Shown here: positions 1 through 12,417 of the stretch, one piece after another
Layout of the letters: the number at the start of each line of letters is the position of its first letter
How positions within the stretch are numbered: position 1 is the stretch's first letter
Origin: Marisediminitalea oceani
GTDB taxonomy: Bacteria; Pseudomonadota; Gammaproteobacteria; Enterobacterales; Alteromonadaceae
Length of the DNA: 64,000 bases
Reading direction: 5' to 3'
NCBI RefSeq assembly: GCF_003731635.1
Contig: NZ_RCUA01000053.1
Coordinates: 62,001 to 126,000, forward strand
The notes under the pieces: model-generated
Databases searched by the model: none
What the model saw: the letters and a program-made list of their open reading frames with translations, nothing else
What the model was told of the DNA's origin: nothing
Position numbers and translations under genes: made by a program

Positions 1-623
1 TTATGTATGGCTGCCGGGTTACTTTCGGTACCAGTTTGCTGGTAGTCATTATTGCCATGCTGGTTGGCGTCACCATTGGCACCGTAGCCGGTATGCTAAG
101 CGGAGTTCGCTCCAGTGTGGTTAACCACCTGCTGGATGCGCTGATGGCCATCCCCACCCTGTTGATAGCCATTATCATTGTTGGCATTCTGGGTAGTGGT
201 CTGGTGAACAGTATGTGGGCTATTACGCTGGCGCTAATCCCGCAGTTTGTGCACCATACCCGCTCGTTTGTGCGCGGCGAAATGAAAAAAGACTATATCC
301 AGTCGTCTACGCTTGATGGCGCCAGCAATCTGCAGCTCTTTTACCACTCCATCTTACCCAATATGATTGAAATGCTGGTGGTACAGGGCACTCTGGCCCT
401 GTCTATTGCGGTAATCGATATCAGCGCACTGGGCTTTTTAAACCTTGGTGCACAAGCACCACTGCCAGAGCTGGGAGCTATTCTGGCCACTGGTCTGGAC
501 GCCGGTTACCTGGCCCCCTGGAATATTGCCATTCCTGGTGTGACGATATTTCTGATGGTATTGTCAATTACTATAGTAGGTGACGGACTGCGTTCTGCGC
601 TACGCAAACGGGTGAATCGCTAA
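1..623 (+). CDS. sapC: SapC, peptide ABC transporter permease (5' end missing)
   Basis: Inner-membrane permease of the Sap (sensitivity to antimicrobial peptides) ABC importer, a member of the dipeptide/oligopeptide permease family. About 206 residues are visible, so roughly the first 90 of a usual ~296 are cut off by the window edge. Several hydrophobic segments are separated by a cytoplasmic loop with the EAA-type sequence DGASNLQLFYHSILPN, which docks onto the ATPase subunits. The stop overlaps the sapD start by one base (TAATG), showing translational coupling with sapD and sapF. Identity rests mainly on the two downstream genes, which are clearly SapD and SapF. Confidence 0.9.
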   Translation, partial: MYGCRVTFGTSLLVVIIAMLVGVTIGTVAGMLSGVRSSVVNHLLDALMAIPTLLIAIIIVGILGSGLVNSMWAITLALIPQFVHHTRSFVRGEMKKDYIQSSTLDGASNLQLFYHSILPNMIEMLVVQGTLALSIAVIDISALGFLNLGAQAPLPELGAILATGLDAGYLAPWNIAIPGVTIFLMVLSITIVGDGLRSALRKRVNR

Positions 624-1618
624 TGCCTTTACTGGATATTAAAAACCTGACCCTGGAAATCGATACAGGTACCCAGGTGATTAAAGCTCTCGATAAGATT
701 AACCTGACCGTTAACTCGGGTGAAATCCGTGCCTTAGTGGGTGAGTCAGGCTCAGGTAAAAGTCTGATTGTACAGGCGATATCCGGGGCAACGCCACCGA
801 ACTGGAATATCACCGCCGATCGCATGAGCTGGAATGGTAATAACCTGCTGTCGATGTCTGAGCAAAAGCGCCGGCAAATCCTGCGTAAGGATATCGGCGT
901 GGTGTTTCAACATTCCATTGCCTCGCTGGATCCGTCGGTTACCCTTGGTGAACAACTGGAAGAATCCCTGCCAGATCAACTTATTGAAGGTAGCTGGTTC
1001 TGGCAACGGGCACAATCGCGACGCAAAGTGGTTATTAACACCGTGCACAAAGTGGGCATAAAAGACCACGAACATTATCTGCGCGCTTACCCTCATCAGA
1101 TCCCTACTGATATCGGTCAGAAACTGATGCTGGCCATGGCACTTATCAGTCAGCCGAAGATGCTGATTGCCGATGACCCGACCCGGGGCATGGAAACCAC
1201 CACTAAAGTACAGGTACTAAAATTATTGTCGCGTCTGAATCAGACCCGCTCATTAGGTATTTTATTTGTCAGCCACGATTTGCTGGCCATTGCCAGTATG
1301 TCGCATACCATGACGGTGCTGTACTGCGGTCAGACAGTGGAATCCGGCAAAATGAAGCATATTCGTAAACGGCCGCTGCATCCGTATACCAAGGCGTTGA
1401 TGGACAGCGCGCCCAGTTTCAGTAAGGATTTACCGCCCAAATCACAGTTACCAACCCTGGCCGGTACCATCCCTACCCTACAGCATCTGCCTATTGGTTG
1501 TCGTCTGGGCCCTCGTTGCCCGCGCGCCCAGCGCGCCTGCGTTAATGTCCCGGCGGTGCGTAAGATTCATGATCATAGCTATAGCTGCCACTTTCCACTG
1601 CATCGGGAGAAAGTATGA
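623..1618 (+). CDS. sapD: SapD, peptide ABC transporter ATP-binding protein
   Basis: ATPase subunit of the Sap importer, 331 residues as in other gammaproteobacteria. Walker A is GESGSGKS near residue 40, the H-loop is SHD, and the C-terminal oligopeptide-transporter extension contains GCRLGPRCPRAQRAC, a Cys-rich motif typical of Dpp/Opp/Sap ATPases. Two catalytic motifs are weak: the signature region reads QIPTDIGQ instead of LSGGQ, and the Walker B segment is LIADDPT, with Asp where the catalytic Glu is expected. A poor signature motif is known in SapD; the Asp is more unusual. ATGA overlap with sapF indicates coupling. SapD also assists Trk potassium uptake in enterobacteria; whether it does here is unknown. 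Confidence 0.93.
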   Translation: MPLLDIKNLTLEIDTGTQVIKALDKINLTVNSGEIRALVGESGSGKSLIVQAISGATPPNWNITADRMSWNGNNLLSMSEQKRRQILRKDIGVVFQHSIASLDPSVTLGEQLEESLPDQLIEGSWFWQRAQSRRKVVINTVHKVGIKDHEHYLRAYPHQIPTDIGQKLMLAMALISQPKMLIADDPTRGMETTTKVQVLKLLSRLNQTRSLGILFVSHDLLAIASMSHTMTVLYCGQTVESGKMKHIRKRPLHPYTKALMDSAPSFSKDLPPKSQLPTLAGTIPTLQHLPIGCRLGPRCPRAQRACVNVPAVRKIHDHSYSCHFPLHREKV

Positions 1619-2430
1619 CGCAAATCCTCAATGTCAGCGGCTTAACTTTTCGCCACAGCAGCAAAAAGCGCTGGCTGAAAAAGCCGGAGGTATTCTCTCT
1701 CGGCCCGATAGATATGCAGGTAACCAAAGGCGAAACCATTGCCATTATTGGTCAGAACCGTTCAGGTAAATCCTTGCTGGCAAAAATGCTGGCCGGTGCA
1801 GTGGAACCCGATGAAGGCCATATTCAGTTGCAGGAAGAAAGATACTGGTCGGTAAAACACCGGGTGGCGCGTAAAAAAGCCGACATAACCGGCATCCGCA
1901 TGATTTTTCAGCATAACAGCGAGTCGATTAATCCGGGGATTACGGTGGGTCAAATCCTCGATGAACCCCTACGGTTAAATTCATCCATGGCTGAAAACGA
2001 ACGTAAAGCCCTCATAGGCGATACATTGGTAAAAGTAGGGCTGCTACGGGAACACATCTATTTTTACCGTCATATGCTCTCTGACGGCCAGCAACAGCGT
2101 GTTTCACTGGCGAAAGCCATATTACCCGACCCAAAGGTACTGATTGCCGACGAGCCTTTTGCGGCGTTGGATCCCACTATCCGCTCCCAGACGGTAAACC
2201 TGATCCTGCAATTACAAAAAGAGATGGGTCTGGCGTTTATCTTTATTTCGCACAACCTGGGGATTGTCCGGCACATCGCCGACCGGGTGATTGTGATGGA
2301 TAAGGGACAGATTATTGAGAGTGGTAAAACCGAGACCATCTTTCGATGGCCTCAGCACGAAATGACCAAGAAACTGGTAATGTCTTATCAGTCGCTGATC
2401 CCGCAACAAACCATGCGGGAACCCGATTAA
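1615..2430 (+). CDS. sapF: SapF, peptide ABC transporter ATP-binding protein
   Basis: Second ATPase subunit of the Sap importer, 271 residues. Walker A is GQNRSGKS, the signature is MLSDGQQQR, Walker B is LIADEPF with the normal catalytic Glu, and the H-loop is SHN. It therefore carries the more canonical catalytic motifs of the SapD/SapF pair. It starts inside the sapD stop codon (ATGA) and ends four bases before the convergent oadB stop, so it is the last gene of the operon. A perfect 8-bp hairpin sits directly after its stop. Confidence 0.93.
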   Translation: MTQILNVSGLTFRHSSKKRWLKKPEVFSLGPIDMQVTKGETIAIIGQNRSGKSLLAKMLAGAVEPDEGHIQLQEERYWSVKHRVARKKADITGIRMIFQHNSESINPGITVGQILDEPLRLNSSMAENERKALIGDTLVKVGLLREHIYFYRHMLSDGQQQRVSLAKAILPDPKVLIADEPFAALDPTIRSQTVNLILQLQKEMGLAFIFISHNLGIVRHIADRVIVMDKGQIIESGKTETIFRWPQHEMTKKLVMSYQSLIPQQTMREPD

Positions 2431-2433
2431 TAA

Positions 2434-2453
2434 GTTAGCCCACCAGGGCTAAC
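2434..2453. terminator. Hairpin between convergent sapF and oadB
   Basis: Perfect 8-bp stem GTTAGCCC / GGGCTAAC with the 4-base loop ACCA. It lies immediately after sapF and overlaps the last codons and stop of oadB. There is no T-tract on either side, so intrinsic termination is not certain; it may instead protect both 3' ends. Confidence 0.45.
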
Positions 2454-3565
2454 AGCACACCAGCTGCTACAGCAGAACCCAGCACGCCGGCAACGTTTGG
2501 CCCCATAGCATGCATTAGCAGGAAGTTATGCGGGTTAGCTTCAAGACCAACCTTGTTAACGACCCGGGCAGCCATAGGCACAGCTGATACCCCGGCGGCA
2601 CCGATCAGCGGGTTGATAGTACCGCCACTGGCTTTGCTCATGATTTTAGCCATGATCACACCGGTTGCAGTACCAATTGCAAAGGCAATGGCGCCAAGCC
2701 CCAGAATACCCAGTGTTTCAACCGTCAGGAATTTATCCGCTGACAGCTTAGAACCAACGGCTAACCCTAAGAAGATAGTCACAATGTTGATTAATTCGTT
2801 TTGAGCAGTTTTGCTTAAACGGTCTACCACACCACATTCTTTCATCAGGTTACCAAAGCAGAACATACCTACCAGCGGCGTTGCTGAAGGCAGAAACAGA
2901 ATGGTCAGGAACAGCACTGCCAGTGGGAATAACACCTTCTCCTTGGCAGAAACATGACGTAACTGAGCCATCTCAATCTTGCGTTCTTCCGGCGTGGTAA
3001 GTGCCTTCATAATGGGCGGCTGGATAATAGGTACCAGTGCCATATAAGAATACGCAGCAACCGCTATAGCGCCGAGTAAGTCTGGCGCCAGCCGGGAAGC
3101 CAGGAAGATAGCCGTGGGCCCGTCAGCACCACCGATAATGGCGATTGCCGAGGCATCTTTAAGGGTGAAATCGAAGCCCGGAATAAAGTTAAGCGCAATC
3201 GCTCCGAACAGCGTGGCAAAAATACCAAACTGCGCAGCCGCGCCGAGTAACAGCATCCGCGGGTTAGCGATTAACGCGCCAAAATCCGTCATTGCGCCCA
3301 CGCCCATAAAAATGAGCAGAGGGAACACGCCGGAGTGGATCCCCACTTCGTAGATGTAATACAACATGCCGCCCGGCTCGGTAAAACCGGCCAGTGGAAT
3401 GTTGGTCAGTAAGGCACCAAAACCAATTGGAAATAACAGTAGTGGCTCAAACTTTTTAACGATGGCCAGATACAGCAGTAGTCCGCCTACTGCCATCATA
3501 ATTAACTGGCCGGATTGAAAATGGGCCAGCGCGGTGCTGTCCCATAATATGGCTAATTGTTCCAT
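2435..3565 (-). CDS. oadB: Oxaloacetate decarboxylase beta subunit (sodium pump)
   Basis: Integral membrane subunit that decarboxylates carboxybiotin and couples this to sodium export. It has 376 residues, many hydrophobic segments and the family motif [10 protein letters not shown], which holds the Asp implicated in sodium/proton coupling in the Klebsiella enzyme. It is the last gene of oadG-oadA-oadB; its ATG lies 6 bases after the oadA stop. The related methylmalonyl- or glutaconyl-CoA decarboxylase beta subunits are alternatives, but the linked alpha subunit is of the oxaloacetate type. Confidence 0.95.
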   Translation of the reverse strand: MEQLAILWDSTALAHFQSGQLIMMAVGGLLLYLAIVKKFEPLLLFPIGFGALLTNIPLAGFTEPGGMLYYIYEVGIHSGVFPLLIFMGVGAMTDFGALIANPRMLLLGAAAQFGIFATLFGAIALNFIPGFDFTLKDASAIAIIGGADGPTAIFLASRLAPDLLGAIAVAAYSYMALVPIIQPPIMKALTTPEERKIEMAQLRHVSAKEKVLFPLAVLFLTILFLPSATPLVGMFCFGNLMKECGVVDRLSKTAQNELINIVTIFLGLAVGSKLSADKFLTVETLGILGLGAIAFAIGTATGVIMAKIMSKASGGTINPLIGAAGVSAVPMAARVVNKVGLEANPHNFLLMHAMGPNVAGVLGSAVAAGVLLALVG

Positions 3566-3571
3566 GGCCGG

Positions 3572-5362
3572 TTAACCCAAACTAATCAGAGGCTGACCGC
3601 TGGAAACGCTGTCACCATCTTTTACCTGAATTGAAGATACTGTGCCGTCAAAGGCACTGCGGATCTCGGTTTCCATTTTCATGGCTTCCAGAATGATCAC
3701 CACATCCCCATTAGCTACCTGATCGCCCGGCGATACCAGGATCTTAAACACGTTGCCTGCCAGTGGCGCATTAATAGTCTGACCAGATGGTGCAGGCGCA
3801 GCAGCAGGTGCTGCCTGAGCCGATGCCGCTGGCGCCGGAGTAATAGCGCCTAACTCGCCTTGTGCGCCCACTTCTACGCTATACAGCTTGCCATCAACAC
3901 GTACATCATAAACCGCGGCTTCTGATGCTGAGGCCTGCGCACTGGCTGCCGGTGCAGCAGGTGCAGCTTCTTCACCAGTGGGTACCGGCTCAAAGGCATC
4001 CGGATTGTTGCGGTTTTCAAGGAATTTAAGACCAATTTGCGGGAACAGCGCATAGGTCAGCACGTCGTCGATTTTGTCTTTCGCCAGAGAAATGGATTTT
4101 TCTTTTGCCAGACTATCGAGTTCAGTTTCAAGTTTTTCCAGTTCTGGTTCAATGAGATCGGCAGGTCGACAGGTGATTGCTTCGCCGCCATCCAGCACGC
4201 GTGCTTGCAGTTCACTGTTAACCGGTGCAGCAGTAGCGCCGTATTCGCCTTTCAGTACGCCAGCAGTCTCTTTGGAAATACTCTTATAACGCTCACCGGT
4301 CAGTACGTTGAGTACTGCCTGAGTACCAACGATTTGCGAGGTAGGTGTAACCAGAGGAATAAAGCCCAGATCTTCACGAACGCGCGGGATCTCCTGCAGT
4401 ACCTCATCAAATTTATCGGCTGCGCCCTGCTCTTTGAGCTGGCTTTCCATGTTGGTCAGCATACCACCAGGTACCTGAGCCAGCAGAATACGCGCATCAA
4501 CGCCCTTCAGGCTGCCTTCAAATTTAGCGTACTTCTTACGCACATCACGGAAGTAGGCGGCAATCTCAGCCAGCTCCGGTAAATCCAGGCCGGTATCACG
4601 CTCGGTGCCTTCCAGAATCGACACTATCGTTTCGGTTGCTGAGTGACCGTAAGTCATACTCATAGACGAAATCGCGGTATCAAGAATGTCGATACCAGCG
4701 TCAATGGCTTTTTGGTAAGTGGCAGTGCTCAGGCCGGTAGTGGCGTGACACTGCATGGCAATCGGCACATCAACGGTTTTCTTCAGTTCGGTGATAAGCG
4801 TTTCACACTCGTAAGGCTTAAGCAGGCCTGCCATATCTTTAATACAGATAGAGTGAACACCCATGTCTTCGAGCTTTTTCGCCATATCCAGCCACAACTC
4901 GAGGTTATGCACCGGGCTCACAGTGTAAGAGATAGTACCCTGAGCATGTGCACCACAATTTACTGCGGCTTTGATGGCTGTTTCCAGGTTACGTACATCA
5001 TTCATGGCATCGAAAATACGGAATACGTCTACACCGTTGTCGTGCGCACGCTCAACAAAGCGGGTAACCACATCGTCGGCATAATGGCGATACCCCAGCA
5101 GGTTCTGACCACGCAGTAACATTTGCTGCGGAGTCTTTGGCATGGCTTTTTTCAGCTCACGGATACGTTCCCAGGGATCTTCACCCAGATAACGGATACA
5201 CGAATCGAAGGTGGCACCACCCCAGGACTCGATCGACCAATAACCCGCGTTATCAAGCTTTTCAGCGATGGGTAGCATATCGTCCAGACGCATTCTGGTT
5301 GCTAGCAGTGATTGGTGCGCATCCCGAAGCACCAGTTCGGTAATCGCCAGTGGCTTAGACAT
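3572..5362 (-). CDS. oadA: Oxaloacetate decarboxylase alpha subunit (biotin carboxyltransferase)
   Basis: Soluble subunit that transfers the carboxyl group of oxaloacetate to biotin. Its 596 residues comprise an N-terminal carboxyltransferase TIM barrel beginning with [12 protein letters not shown], the conserved PYC/OadA domain ([14 protein letters not shown]), two Ala/Pro-rich flexible linkers around residues 460-530, and a C-terminal biotinyl domain whose EAMKMET motif carries the biotinylated Lys. The ATG is preceded by AGGAG at good spacing. The linker joins the biotin domain to OadG on the membrane, as in known Oad complexes. Confidence 0.96.
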   Translation of the reverse strand: MSKPLAITELVLRDAHQSLLATRMRLDDMLPIAEKLDNAGYWSIESWGGATFDSCIRYLGEDPWERIRELKKAMPKTPQQMLLRGQNLLGYRHYADDVVTRFVERAHDNGVDVFRIFDAMNDVRNLETAIKAAVNCGAHAQGTISYTVSPVHNLELWLDMAKKLEDMGVHSICIKDMAGLLKPYECETLITELKKTVDVPIAMQCHATTGLSTATYQKAIDAGIDILDTAISSMSMTYGHSATETIVSILEGTERDTGLDLPELAEIAAYFRDVRKKYAKFEGSLKGVDARILLAQVPGGMLTNMESQLKEQGAADKFDEVLQEIPRVREDLGFIPLVTPTSQIVGTQAVLNVLTGERYKSISKETAGVLKGEYGATAAPVNSELQARVLDGGEAITCRPADLIEPELEKLETELDSLAKEKSISLAKDKIDDVLTYALFPQIGLKFLENRNNPDAFEPVPTGEEAAPAAPAASAQASASEAAVYDVRVDGKLYSVEVGAQGELGAITPAPAASAQAAPAAAPAPSGQTINAPLAGNVFKILVSPGDQVANGDVVIILEAMKMETEIRSAFDGTVSSIQVKDGDSVSSGQPLISLG

Positions 5363-5380
5363 GTGTTCTCCTAAAGTGTG

Positions 5381-5644
5381 TTATTTATTCTTTGCGTTTC
5401 TGTGCGCGTGCACAGCAGCAGATATGGCAGCGATAACATTGTTATCGGCGGCAGCTGTTGAAGTGGCTTTCGTGCCCGACGCTCTTACCGGCGCCTGCGG
5501 CTCCTGACCAGGGAAACGCTCACAAAAAGCCTTGAGCGCGTTTACCGCGAAAATAAGGATTGTCAGAAACACAAAAACAAAGCCCATTCCCACCAGCAGT
5601 AAATTGCCAGCTTCCATTAGTAATTCTGAAATCGGTGTAGTCAT
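5381..5644 (-). CDS. oadG: Oxaloacetate decarboxylase gamma subunit
   Basis: Small membrane anchor of the Oad complex, 87 residues. One transmembrane helix lies near residues 13-35 (LLLVGMGFVFVFLTILIFAV), followed by a polar Ala/Pro-containing linker and a C-terminal His/Asn/Lys tail (HAHRNAKNK); gamma subunits of this family use C-terminal residues to bind the metal and the alpha subunit. It is the first gene of the minus-strand operon, 18 bases upstream of oadA. Confidence 0.88.
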   Translation of the reverse strand: MTTPISELLMEAGNLLLVGMGFVFVFLTILIFAVNALKAFCERFPGQEPQAPVRASGTKATSTAAADNNVIAAISAAVHAHRNAKNK

Positions 5645-6037
5645 TGCTTTTCCCGGGCATTATTTTTGGAAACAGATTAGTATCACGGCAGTTGCTAAAA
5701 GACAATATAAACAACTGTTTGAATTGCATAAAAAATCATTTTTTACGACTAAATATCAATATATATTCTATTTTGTGCATAAAATTAAGTTTCACTTATG
5801 CAGCCTATAAGTTGTATGAATACAGAGATCACACTTAATTAACATGCTGTCATCATCGCATCTGCCATAAACAGTGTTTATAGGTCGTATAACTGGTTAA
5901 TATATCGCCTGTAGATGAGTGTGCTGGAGAGCATTGGTGAACACAAGGTAAAGTGAAGCAATGCTTGATCTGAATTAATGGAAAAAGAGTTCAGGGGCCC
6001 TGTCAGGCCGACCGGTTACAAGCATAGCGGCTGGCGA
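5645..6037 (-). promoter_or_regulatory. Upstream region of oadGAB
   Basis: About 390 bases without a convincing gene, AT-rich next to oadG, expected to hold the oad promoter and the 3' end of the GNAT transcript. A perfect odd-spaced palindrome, ATAAACA-G-TGTTTAT, occurs at 5867-5881 and could be an operator. A weak half CRP-like site (TCACA near 5829-5833) is also present but I would not call it. No convincing -10/-35 pair was identified. Confidence 0.3.
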
Positions 6038-6508
6038 TTATAAAGTTTTGCACATAAAACAACTGTTGGGATCGGCCTGATAGTCGGCAAATGGCCCACA
6101 AAATTGAAATCCGTAGCGCTGATATAACTGTCTGGCCGGGGCAAAAAAGTCCATGGTGCCCGTTTCCAGCCATAAGCTTTGATAGCTGCGTATTTCGGCA
6201 TAATCAATAACATGCTCAAGTAATCTTTTACCTGTACCAGTGCGCCGTGCACTGGCTGGTGTACGCATGGATTTGATTTCGGCCTGAGCGGCGTTAAGGT
6301 GCTTCAAAGCGATGCAACCCAGCAGTTTATGCCCGGAGCGAGCCGCAAAAAAGGTAATGTCCGGCGCTTGGAGTTTATCAACGTCGAGAGCATGAACGCA
6401 CTCAGGTGGCGATGTCGCATACATATCAGCCAGATGTTCCTCGAGCAACGCAATAACATCACCACCGGATAAATCGTCTACCCTGATTTGCAGCGATTCG
6501 GCTGGCAT
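6038..6508 (-). CDS. GNAT family N-acetyltransferase
   Basis: 156-residue Gcn5-related N-acetyltransferase. The acetyl-CoA binding motif (Q/RxxGxG/A type) is visible as RRTGTGKRLL near residue 89, preceded by a beta strand ending in EIKSMRT, and the C-terminal half has the usual YQRYGFQFCGPF segment. It resembles the PhnO/YsnE-like branch of unknown substrate. It starts 2 bases after the stop of the Nudix gene, so the two are probably cotranscribed. The substrate cannot be told from sequence. Confidence 0.85.
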   Translation of the reverse strand: MPAESLQIRVDDLSGGDVIALLEEHLADMYATSPPECVHALDVDKLQAPDITFFAARSGHKLLGCIALKHLNAAQAEIKSMRTPASARRTGTGKRLLEHVIDYAEIRSYQSLWLETGTMDFFAPARQLYQRYGFQFCGPFADYQADPNSCFMCKTL

Positions 6509-6510
6509 GA

Positions 6511-7065
6511 TTAAAGATAGCCTTTAAGTGTTGCCAGTCCAAACGCATTACAGGTGGTTGAATCCATCATCTCACCGTTAACTATGCGGGCTTTTACTTC
6601 TGCCAGCGGCAGCTTATGCACAGTGAGCCCCTGCTCTTCTTCTTCGAGTTCCTGAGCCGTTTTGGTGAGGGTTTTCGCCACGAAAATATGATAGCGCTGG
6701 GAACACATACCATAGGCCAGAAACTGTTCGCCAACGTACTGCCAGTCGGCTGCCAGCAAACCGCATTCTTCTCTTAATTCGGCCTTAGCAACACTCAGTG
6801 CGTCAAAGGTTTCTGCGCCCTCTTTCGCCCCCTGGGGAAATTCCAGATGACGGCCTTTTACCGGATACCGATATTGTTCGACCAGATAAACATCGTCGCC
6901 ATCAATGGCGATCACCACCACAAAGTCCGGCTTGTCCACAACCCCGTAGATCCCGCGGTAGCCGTCATCACGACCAATAGTATCTTCACGCACGGTCATC
7001 CAGCGATTCTGATAAACCACTTTCGAGTCGAGGGTTTGAATTTCGTCGGTGTTGGTGTCTTTCAT
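6511..7065 (-). CDS. Nudix hydrolase (ADP-ribose pyrophosphatase-like)
   Basis: Hydrolase of nucleoside diphosphates linked to another moiety; the closest recognisable class is ADP-sugar/ADP-ribose pyrophosphatases. About 184 residues from the ATG at 7065 (MKDTNTDEIQ); the reading frame extends 13 codons further upstream but those residues do not look conserved. The Nudix box is recognisable in EFPQGAKEGAE followed by AELREECGL, keeping the metal-binding EE pair, but it has about two more residues than the classical spacing and Ala where Arg is usual. It lies downstream of greA behind a terminator and upstream of the GNAT gene. Confidence 0.82.
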   Translation of the reverse strand: MKDTNTDEIQTLDSKVVYQNRWMTVREDTIGRDDGYRGIYGVVDKPDFVVVIAIDGDDVYLVEQYRYPVKGRHLEFPQGAKEGAETFDALSVAKAELREECGLLAADWQYVGEQFLAYGMCSQRYHIFVAKTLTKTAQELEEEEQGLTVHKLPLAEVKARIVNGEMMDSTTCNAFGLATLKGYL

Positions 7066-7102
7066 ATAAATCCGTTTAATACAGGGCGTAAAACAAAGGG
7101 GC

Positions 7103-7132
7103 AAAAAATAAGAGCTGCGAAAGCAGCTCTTA
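7103..7132 (-). terminator. Intrinsic terminator of greA
   Basis: Stem TAAGAGCTGC / GCAGCTCTTA with a GAAA loop (TTTC on the minus strand), followed on the minus strand by six T. It lies just after the greA stop and before the Nudix start. Confidence 0.88.
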
Positions 7133-7139
7133 GAAATGA

Positions 7140-7616
7140 TTAAATATATTCGACTTCGATGATTTCGTATTCAACGGTGCCAGCCGGCGTTTTAATGTTC
7201 ACCATATCGTCGAGCTCTTTACCAATCAGGCCGCGGGCGATTGGCGAGTTAACGGAAATCAGGTTTTGTTTAATGTCGGCTTCATCGTCACCCACGATGC
7301 GATAAGTGGTTTCTTTATCGTTATCAACGTTAAGAATGGTCACCGTAGCCCCAAAGATAACTTTGCCATTGTTAGGCATTTTAGTGACATCGATGATTTG
7401 TGCATTAGACAGTTTACCTTCGATGTCCTGAATGCGGCCTTCACAGAAGCTTTGCTGTTCACGGGCGGCGTGATACTCAGCGTTTTCTTTTAAGTCGCCA
7501 TGTTCGCGGGCTTCCGCTATTGAGGCGATAATTTTAGGACGCTCTACCGATTTAAGTTGATTCAACTCCTCGCGAAGCATCTCAGCACCACGTGCAGTCA
7601 TAGGATATTGAGTCAT
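7140..7616 (-). CDS. greA: Transcription elongation factor GreA
   Basis: Stimulates cleavage of backtracked RNA in stalled RNA polymerase. From the ATG at 7616 ([10 protein letters not shown]) it is 158 residues, the same length as E. coli GreA; the open frame continues 24 codons upstream, through the carAB terminator, and those are not part of the protein. The N-terminal coiled coil has the acidic tip motif ([20 protein letters not shown]), followed by the C-terminal FKBP-like domain with [12 protein letters not shown]. It is downstream of carAB, as in many gammaproteobacteria, but separated by a terminator. Confidence 0.97.
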   Translation of the reverse strand: MTQYPMTARGAEMLREELNQLKSVERPKIIASIAEAREHGDLKENAEYHAAREQQSFCEGRIQDIEGKLSNAQIIDVTKMPNNGKVIFGATVTILNVDNDKETTYRIVGDDEADIKQNLISVNSPIARGLIGKELDDMVNIKTPAGTVEYEIIEVEYI

Positions 7617-7655
7617 GTTGTTATTCTCACTTACCTGGAAATAGTTTACCTGAAA

Positions 7656-7683
7656 CAAAAAAATGCGCCCGGTGGGCGCATTT
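7656..7683 (-). terminator. Intrinsic terminator of carAB
   Basis: Stem AAATGCGCCC / GGGCGCATTT with a 3-base loop, with an A/T run on both sides, so it can work in either direction. On the minus strand it ends carAB and precedes greA. Confidence 0.88.
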
Positions 7684-7745
7684 TTCAATAGTTAATAACG
7701 AATTAATGCGTTAAAGAAGAATACACAGGATCCTGCTTTTTGTCA

Positions 7746-10967
<3,222 letters not shown>

Positions 10968-10979
10968 TGGGGCAAGTTC

Positions 10980-12110
10980 CTACTGCTTTGACTGTTCGAT
11001 TAAGTCGATAAAGTGATCAAATAATGCAGCTGCATCGTGCGGACCAGGGCTCGCTTCAGGGTGACCCTGGAAGCTGAACGCCGGTTTGTCGATACGATGA
11101 ATACCCTGCAGGGATTTATCAAACAACGACACGTGCGTCACTTTAAGATTGTCTGGCAGATTTGCTTCATCAACCGCAAAACCGTGGTTCTGACTGGTGA
11201 TCATCACCACGTCACGTTCCAGGTCTTTTACCGGGTGGTTGGCACCATGGTGACCAAACTTCATTTTGACCGTCTTAGCACCGCTGGCCAGGGCCAGTAA
11301 CTGATGGCCTAAACAAATACCGAATACCGGTAAACCGGTGTCGACGATAGTTTTAATCGCTTCAATAGCGTAGTCACATGGCTCAGGGTCGCCCGGGCCG
11401 TTTGACAGGAACACACCGTCCGGATTCATCGCCAGGACGTCTTCGGCTGAGGTTTGTGCCGGCACCAGCGTTAACTTACAGCCGCGGTCAACCAACATAC
11501 GCAGGATGTTGTGTTTAGCACCGTAGTCGTAGGCCACAACATGGTATTTAAAATCCGCACCGTCTTTATAGCCGCCTTCAAGCTCCCATACACCGCTGGT
11601 CCATTCGGTGATTTCTGTGGTCGAAACCACTTTAGCTAAATCCATTCCTTTGAGGCCGGGGAACGCTTTGGCGTTTTCCAGCGCCGCCGCTTCATCCAGC
11701 GCGTCGGTGCAGATGATGCAACCGTTTTGCGCGCCTTTGTCGCGCAGAATGCGCGTTAAGCGACGAGTGTCGATATCTGCAATGCCCACTACATTGTTGG
11801 CTTTGAGATAATCAGACAGCGTTTGTTCATTTCGAAAATTGCTGGCAACGAGAGGGAGATCTCTTATAACCAGACCTTTTGACCAGATTTTGTTTGATTC
11901 AACATCTTCCTGGTTGGTACCGGTATTGCCGATATGGGGATAAGTAAGAGTAACAATTTGTTCAGCGTAAGAAGGGTCGGTCAGAATTTCCTGGTAGCCC
12001 GTCATTGATGTATTAAATACTACTTCACCAACTGACATACCTTGAGCACCAATAGCAGTACCCTTAAACACAGAACCATCTTCTAAGACCAGAAGGGCGG
12101 AATTAGCCAA
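10980..12110 (-). CDS. carA: Carbamoyl-phosphate synthase small subunit (TTG start)
   Basis: Class I glutamine amidotransferase subunit that supplies ammonia to CarB. The catalytic Cys is in [15 protein letters not shown] and the His/Glu pair in [14 protein letters not shown] place the start at TTG 12108-12110 ([12 protein letters not shown], 376 residues) because a strong Shine-Dalgarno GGAGGT lies just upstream at 12115-12120; the open frame could begin at an earlier TTG (12122), but then the ribosome site would lie inside the coding sequence. E. coli carA is also known to use a TTG start. It is preceded by a promoter and a structured leader with a terminator hairpin. Confidence 0.96.
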   Translation of the reverse strand: MANSALLVLEDGSVFKGTAIGAQGMSVGEVVFNTSMTGYQEILTDPSYAEQIVTLTYPHIGNTGTNQEDVESNKIWSKGLVIRDLPLVASNFRNEQTLSDYLKANNVVGIADIDTRRLTRILRDKGAQNGCIICTDALDEAAALENAKAFPGLKGMDLAKVVSTTEITEWTSGVWELEGGYKDGADFKYHVVAYDYGAKHNILRMLVDRGCKLTLVPAQTSAEDVLAMNPDGVFLSNGPGDPEPCDYAIEAIKTIVDTGLPVFGICLGHQLLALASGAKTVKMKFGHHGANHPVKDLERDVVMITSQNHGFAVDEANLPDNLKVTHVSLFDKSLQGIHRIDKPAFSFQGHPEASPGPHDAAALFDHFIDLIEQSKQ

Positions 12111-12156
12111 GTCAACCTCCAAATTAAGGATAACCGAGAGTTTTAAATAACACTCA

Positions 12157-12194
12157 CAAAAAACGGGAGGTAATATTCAATTTACATCCCGTTT
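12157..12194 (-). terminator. Candidate attenuator terminator in the carA leader
   Basis: On the minus strand, AAACGGGA pairs with TCCCGTTT, extended past one mismatch by GTAA/TTAC around an 8-base loop, and ends in a run of six T. It lies about 40 bases before the carA ribosome binding site and about 90 bases after the probable transcription start. Its place between a promoter and carA argues for conditional termination; it could also terminate readthrough from dapB. Confidence 0.7.
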
Positions 12195-12198
12195 ACTA

Positions 12199-12281
12199 GA
12201 ATTTGCAGCTAATGAATATGTGCTCAAACTGCCGCTAAAGCTAATGCAGCAGCGGTTTCAACACTAATTTTTGGCAAATTC
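12199..12281 (-). ncRNA. Structured 5' leader of carAB (riboswitch-like candidate)
   Basis: Between the carA promoter and the terminator hairpin the minus strand can fold into a closed domain. P1 is GAATTTGC (12274-12281) with GCAAATTC (12199-12206), an exact 8-bp match that starts at the predicted +1. Inside it P2 pairs GTGTTGAAACCGCT (12251-12264) with AGCGG (12232-12236) and GTTTGAGCAC (12220-12229), with one G-U pair, one mismatch and a CA bulge. A terminator follows after 4 bases. I see no leader peptide with a ribosome site. The layout of aptamer-like domain, terminator and ribosome site is that of a transcriptional riboswitch or protein-binding attenuator; the ligand is unknown. Confidence 0.5.
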
Positions 12282-12286
12282 CGTGG

Positions 12287-12315
12287 ATTATAGCTTAAGA
12301 GACTTTAAAGGTCTA
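12287..12315 (-). promoter_or_regulatory. Probable carAB promoter
   Basis: Minus strand -35 TAGACC (12310-12315), 17-base spacer and a perfect -10 TATAAT (12287-12292). Expected start is about 12280, giving a leader of about 170 bases before carA. Confidence 0.65.
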
Positions 12316-12417
12316 TTCCGATCTGGAAAAATTATTAAAATAACCCGTTAAGCTATAAATTCACGCAAACATGCCAAAAAAGCAATTCATTGGGCCATTT
12401 TCTGCCGTTTCTATTTA

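Noticed and set aside
4037..4582. 181-codon reading frame opposite oadA
   Set aside because: Shadow of the carboxyltransferase coding frame; no ribosome site or family match.
5824..5840. CRP site upstream of oadG
   Set aside because: Only one half-site (TCACA) matches; the other half lacks TGTGA.
12111..12122. Earlier TTG start for carA
   Set aside because: The strong GGAGGT Shine-Dalgarno would then be inside the gene; the TTG at 12108-12110 fits it.
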